Of a DNA stretch of 64,000 nt, positions 61,759 through 64,000 are shown one piece after another. Within the stretch, counting starts at the first letter, position 1. Each line of letters begins with the position of its first letter. The position numbers and the translations under genes were made by a program. Location: positions 1 to 64,000 of the forward strand of contig JAPLTV010000014.1 in NCBI GenBank assembly GCA_026397955.1, given 5' to 3'. Origin of the DNA: Verrucomicrobiota bacterium (GTDB lineage: Bacteria; Verrucomicrobiota; Verrucomicrobiia; Opitutales; UBA953). A model generated the notes under the pieces. That model did not search any database, had not been told where the DNA came from, and saw only the letters and a list, made by a program, of their open reading frames with translations.

Positions 61759-63489
61759 TCAGCCGAATCGGCGCGTCAGGTCGGCGTCCGTCCATTCGAC
61801 ATAGGTCCGTCGTCCACGCGGGCAGGTGCCTGGCTGCACGGTGCGGAACAACGCCTGCACGAGTTCCATCAGCTCGGCGTCCGAGAGGCTGTCGCCCTTA
61901 CGGCGGGCCTTGATGACGGCGATCTTGGCGAGGGCGTCGTAAGCCAACGAAGGACGGCCGAAGTCGCCTTCGCGACGGGCCATCTCGGCCAGCAGGTCAC
62001 GCACGAAGGCCAAGGCATCCTCGGGCTCGAGCCACGCAGGCAGAGCCTGGATGCGCCAGAAATTGCGGCCATACTCCTCGAAATCGAAACCGGCAGAAGC
62101 GAGTAGCGGCATACGTTCCTTGAGCACCGAGGCGGGTAAAGGATCGAGTTCGATGCTCAGAGGCACGAGCATCGGCTGGCTGACGGGCTTCTGCGCAGTG
62201 AATTGCGCGAGGATGGATTCGTAGAGCACGCGCTGGTGCGCGGCACCGATATCGAGGATCGCCAGACCGGTGGGCGTCTCGAAGACGGCACGTTCTTCGC
62301 GCAGACGCGAAAGCAGACGCCAGCCAAGGCGGACGGCCGGAGTATGAGATGACGCGGACGGAACGGCTGAAGGCGGTACGTAAGCCGGCGAAGTTGCGGT
62401 GGATGCGACCGGTGAGCTTAGCGTCGGTGCGATGGAAGCTGCCAGCGGTGTCGCCGGCGTGACCGAAGGAATCGTCGACACCGGCAGTCCGTCGTCGGCC
62501 CGGGCGCGTAGCACCGCGAGAACGGACTCGATCAGGAAGTTGCGGACCTTGGCTTCGTCGCGGAAGCGCACTTCGCGCTTGGCCGGATGGACGTTCACGT
62601 CGACCCAGGCCGGGTCCATCTCCAGGAACACGAACGCCAGCGGGTAGCGGCCCTTGGGGATCAGCGTGTGATAGCTCTCCGTCAGCGCGAAGGCCATCGT
62701 GCGACTATCCACTGGACGGCCGTTGACGACGGTCACCAGATCCTGACGGGTGCCGCGGCTGACGCCCGGCTTGCCCAGCAGACCGCTGAGACGCATGCCC
62801 GGACGCTCGAAGAGCGGCATGATCGTGACTTCCTCGGCCACCTGTCGGCCCCAGATCTCGCGGACGCGATCCAGGAGCGGAGCATTACCCGGCGAACGGA
62901 AGATCTCGCGGCCGTCTTCGCGCAGCAGGAAACCGACTTCCGGGTGGGCGATGGCGTAGAGGCGGACCAGGCGGACGATATGGGCGGCCTCGGTCTCGTC
63001 GGACTTCAGGAACTTGAGCCGAGCCGGGACCGGATGGAAAAGATTCGATACCTCGATGCGCGTGCCTGGCGCCATGCCATGGTCGCGGCGATGGACGAGC
63101 TTGCCGCCATTGATCGCAACCTCGGTGCCTGAGGGAGCAGAGGCGGGCCGGGTCTGCATCGTAAACCGGGCCACGCTGGCGATAGAAGGTAGTGCTTCGC
63201 CGCGGAAACCGAAGGTAGCGATACGGTCGAGGTCGGACGCTAGTTGAATCTTGCTGGTCGCATGGCGCTCGAGGCTCAACAGGGCTTCGTCGCCCGTCAT
63301 GCCTTTACCGTCATCCTCGACGATCATCTGGGCCTTGCCGCCGCGCGAAAAGTCGACCGTCACACGACGCGCATCGGCGTCGAGGGAGTTCTCCAGCAGC
63401 TCTTTGATGACCGCGGCAGGGCGCTCCACCACCTCGCCGGCGGCAATCTGGTTGGCCACCGTCGGCTCAAGGATGCGGATCGTTGACAT
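61759..63489 (-). CDS. mutL: DNA mismatch repair protein MutL
   Basis: The 576-residue protein couples MutS to downstream repair. The N-terminal GHKL ATPase (about 1-330) shows ELLENSLDA, DDGKGM, TFGFRGEALPSI and the ATP lid. A Pro/Ser/Ala-rich linker (about 335-385) precedes the C-terminal dimer domain. The nicking motif DQHAxxExxxxE reads DIGAAHQRVLYE (413-424): Q, H and the first E are replaced. The CPHGRP motif is CPRGRR. It therefore resembles endonuclease-free MutL, as in E. coli. No mutH is in the window. Confidence 0.95.
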   Translation of the reverse strand: MSTIRILEPTVANQIAAGEVVERPAAVIKELLENSLDADARRVTVDFSRGGKAQMIVEDDGKGMTGDEALLSLERHATSKIQLASDLDRIATFGFRGEALPSIASVARFTMQTRPASAPSGTEVAINGGKLVHRRDHGMAPGTRIEVSNLFHPVPARLKFLKSDETEAAHIVRLVRLYAIAHPEVGFLLREDGREIFRSPGNAPLLDRVREIWGRQVAEEVTIMPLFERPGMRLSGLLGKPGVSRGTRQDLVTVVNGRPVDSRTMAFALTESYHTLIPKGRYPLAFVFLEMDPAWVDVNVHPAKREVRFRDEAKVRNFLIESVLAVLRARADDGLPVSTIPSVTPATPLAASIAPTLSSPVASTATSPAYVPPSAVPSASSHTPAVRLGWRLLSRLREERAVFETPTGLAILDIGAAHQRVLYESILAQFTAQKPVSQPMLVPLSIELDPLPASVLKERMPLLASAGFDFEEYGRNFWRIQALPAWLEPEDALAFVRDLLAEMARREGDFGRPSLAYDALAKIAVIKARRKGDSLSDAELMELVQALFRTVQPGTCPRGRRTYVEWTDADLTRRFG

Positions 63490-63621
63490 GGTCAGGCAGG
63501 GCTAGCCGCGGACCGTCCGTAGGGACGACCGATGACGCGGCTGGGGCGGACGGAAGGCACCGGGAGACCTTTGCCCTTCACCCCCTCCCCTGCAAGTCGA
63601 ACGGCTCGGAAACGGTCTTTG

Positions 63622-63649
63622 TTGCACCCTGCCGAAGGATGCCAACCTT
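63622..63649 (+). promoter_or_regulatory. putative promoter of the DUF255 gene
   Basis: TTGCAC at 63622-63627, a 16-nt spacer and AACCTT at 63644-63649, then 6 nt to the GTG start. Confidence 0.35.
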
Positions 63650-63655
63650 CCAGAC

Positions 63656-64000
63656 GTGTCGAACCGACTGGCCCACGAAAGCTCGCTCTACCTCCGCCAA
63701 CACGAGGCCAACCCCGTGCATTGGTGGCCGTGGTGCGCCGAGGCGTTCGCCGAGGCCAAGGCGAAGGACAAGCCCGTGCTGGTCTCGGTCGGCTACTCCT
63801 CCTGCCACTGGTGCCACGTCATGGCCCGCGAATCCTTCGAGCAGTCGTGGATTGCCGACCTGATGAACCAGCACTTCGTCTGCATCAAGGTCGACCGGGA
63901 GGAACGTCCCGAGGTCGATAAGCTGATGATGGACGCTGTGCAGATGATCCAGGGCCACGGCGGCTGGCCGCTCAACTGCTTCTGCCTCCCCGACGGTCGC
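63656..64000 (+). CDS. thioredoxin-domain protein of the DUF255/YyaL family, N-terminal part
   Basis: The window ends after 115 codons of an open frame. The start matches the YyaL/SSP411 family: [25 protein letters not shown]-type opening, the thioredoxin-like [11 protein letters not shown] with a CxxC pair (C50, C53), [11 protein letters not shown], and [10 protein letters not shown]. In full-length members a large alpha/alpha-barrel like that of sugar epimerases follows; it lies outside the window. The substrate is not established. GTG at 63656 is the only start consistent with the family N-terminus. Confidence 0.9.
   Translation, partial: MSNRLAHESSLYLRQHEANPVHWWPWCAEAFAEAKAKDKPVLVSVGYSSCHWCHVMARESFEQSWIADLMNQHFVCIKVDREERPEVDKLMMDAVQMIQGHGGWPLNCFCLPDGR

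Overview
The window is GC-rich, densely coded chromosomal DNA of a diderm bacterium, most likely a member of Verrucomicrobiota (probably Opitutae). Supporting signs are an LPS-type envelope (lpxA, lptE, a GmhB-like phosphatase), GatCAB-dependent amidation of tRNA, a Chlamydia-like long GreA, the rpmF-plsX-fabH cluster, paired-hairpin intergenic repeats and an almost complete lack of Shine-Dalgarno sequences. The taxon is an inference from gene content, not from a marker comparison. No phage, insertion sequence, CRISPR array or defence island was seen. This is housekeeping DNA with several unusual gene architectures.

Layout. 1-4.4 kb: end of a dihydroorotase gene, tgt, an A-type Fe-S carrier, tRNA-Val(CAC), a small unknown gene and corA, separated by repeat-rich gaps. 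4.4-14.9 kb (minus strand): rpmI-rplT, an intrinsic terminator, then pheS-pheT-gatC-gatA-gatB, a membrane protein and priA. 15.1-20.7 kb (plus): bcp, infC, a cell-wall amidase, rpsA and cls. 20.7-28.5 kb: metX, a Fur-family regulator overlapping a MurU-AmgK-like fusion for peptidoglycan sugar recycling, glyQS, and the tightly overlapping scpB-pheA-MCE operon. 28.5-37.3 kb: ilvD, pgi, an envelope gene group with a very small lipoprotein and rsmI, then an unknown gene followed by lpxA-pdxA and a binding protein, and a secreted Cys/Lys repeat peptide. 37.4-43.7 kb: GmhB-like gene, rpmF-plsX-fabH, a BamD-like protein, lptE, rpe, rlmN. 43.8-53.3 kb: long GreA, an ArsR-methyltransferase fusion, and a module of two TPR proteins with ExbB and two ExbD proteins. 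53.3-64 kb: thrB-thrC, then nadE, a GlcD-like oxidase, a Gph-like phosphatase and uvrB in one operon, mutL, and the start of a DUF255/YyaL-type gene.

The strongest unexplained signal is regulatory. Fifteen genes on both strands have a TTGnnn hexamer 28-34 nt before the start codon. In 11 of them T occupies position -7, the place of the last T of a -10 box if transcription began at the start codon. With the lack of Shine-Dalgarno sequences this suggests widespread leaderless, or nearly leaderless, transcripts. Other points worth attention are the MurU-AmgK fusion, the long GreA, a Tgt lacking two of its three zinc cysteines, a MutL with a degraded endonuclease motif, infC separated from rpmI-rplT, a pair of DnaA-box-like sites, and two related paired-hairpin repeats.
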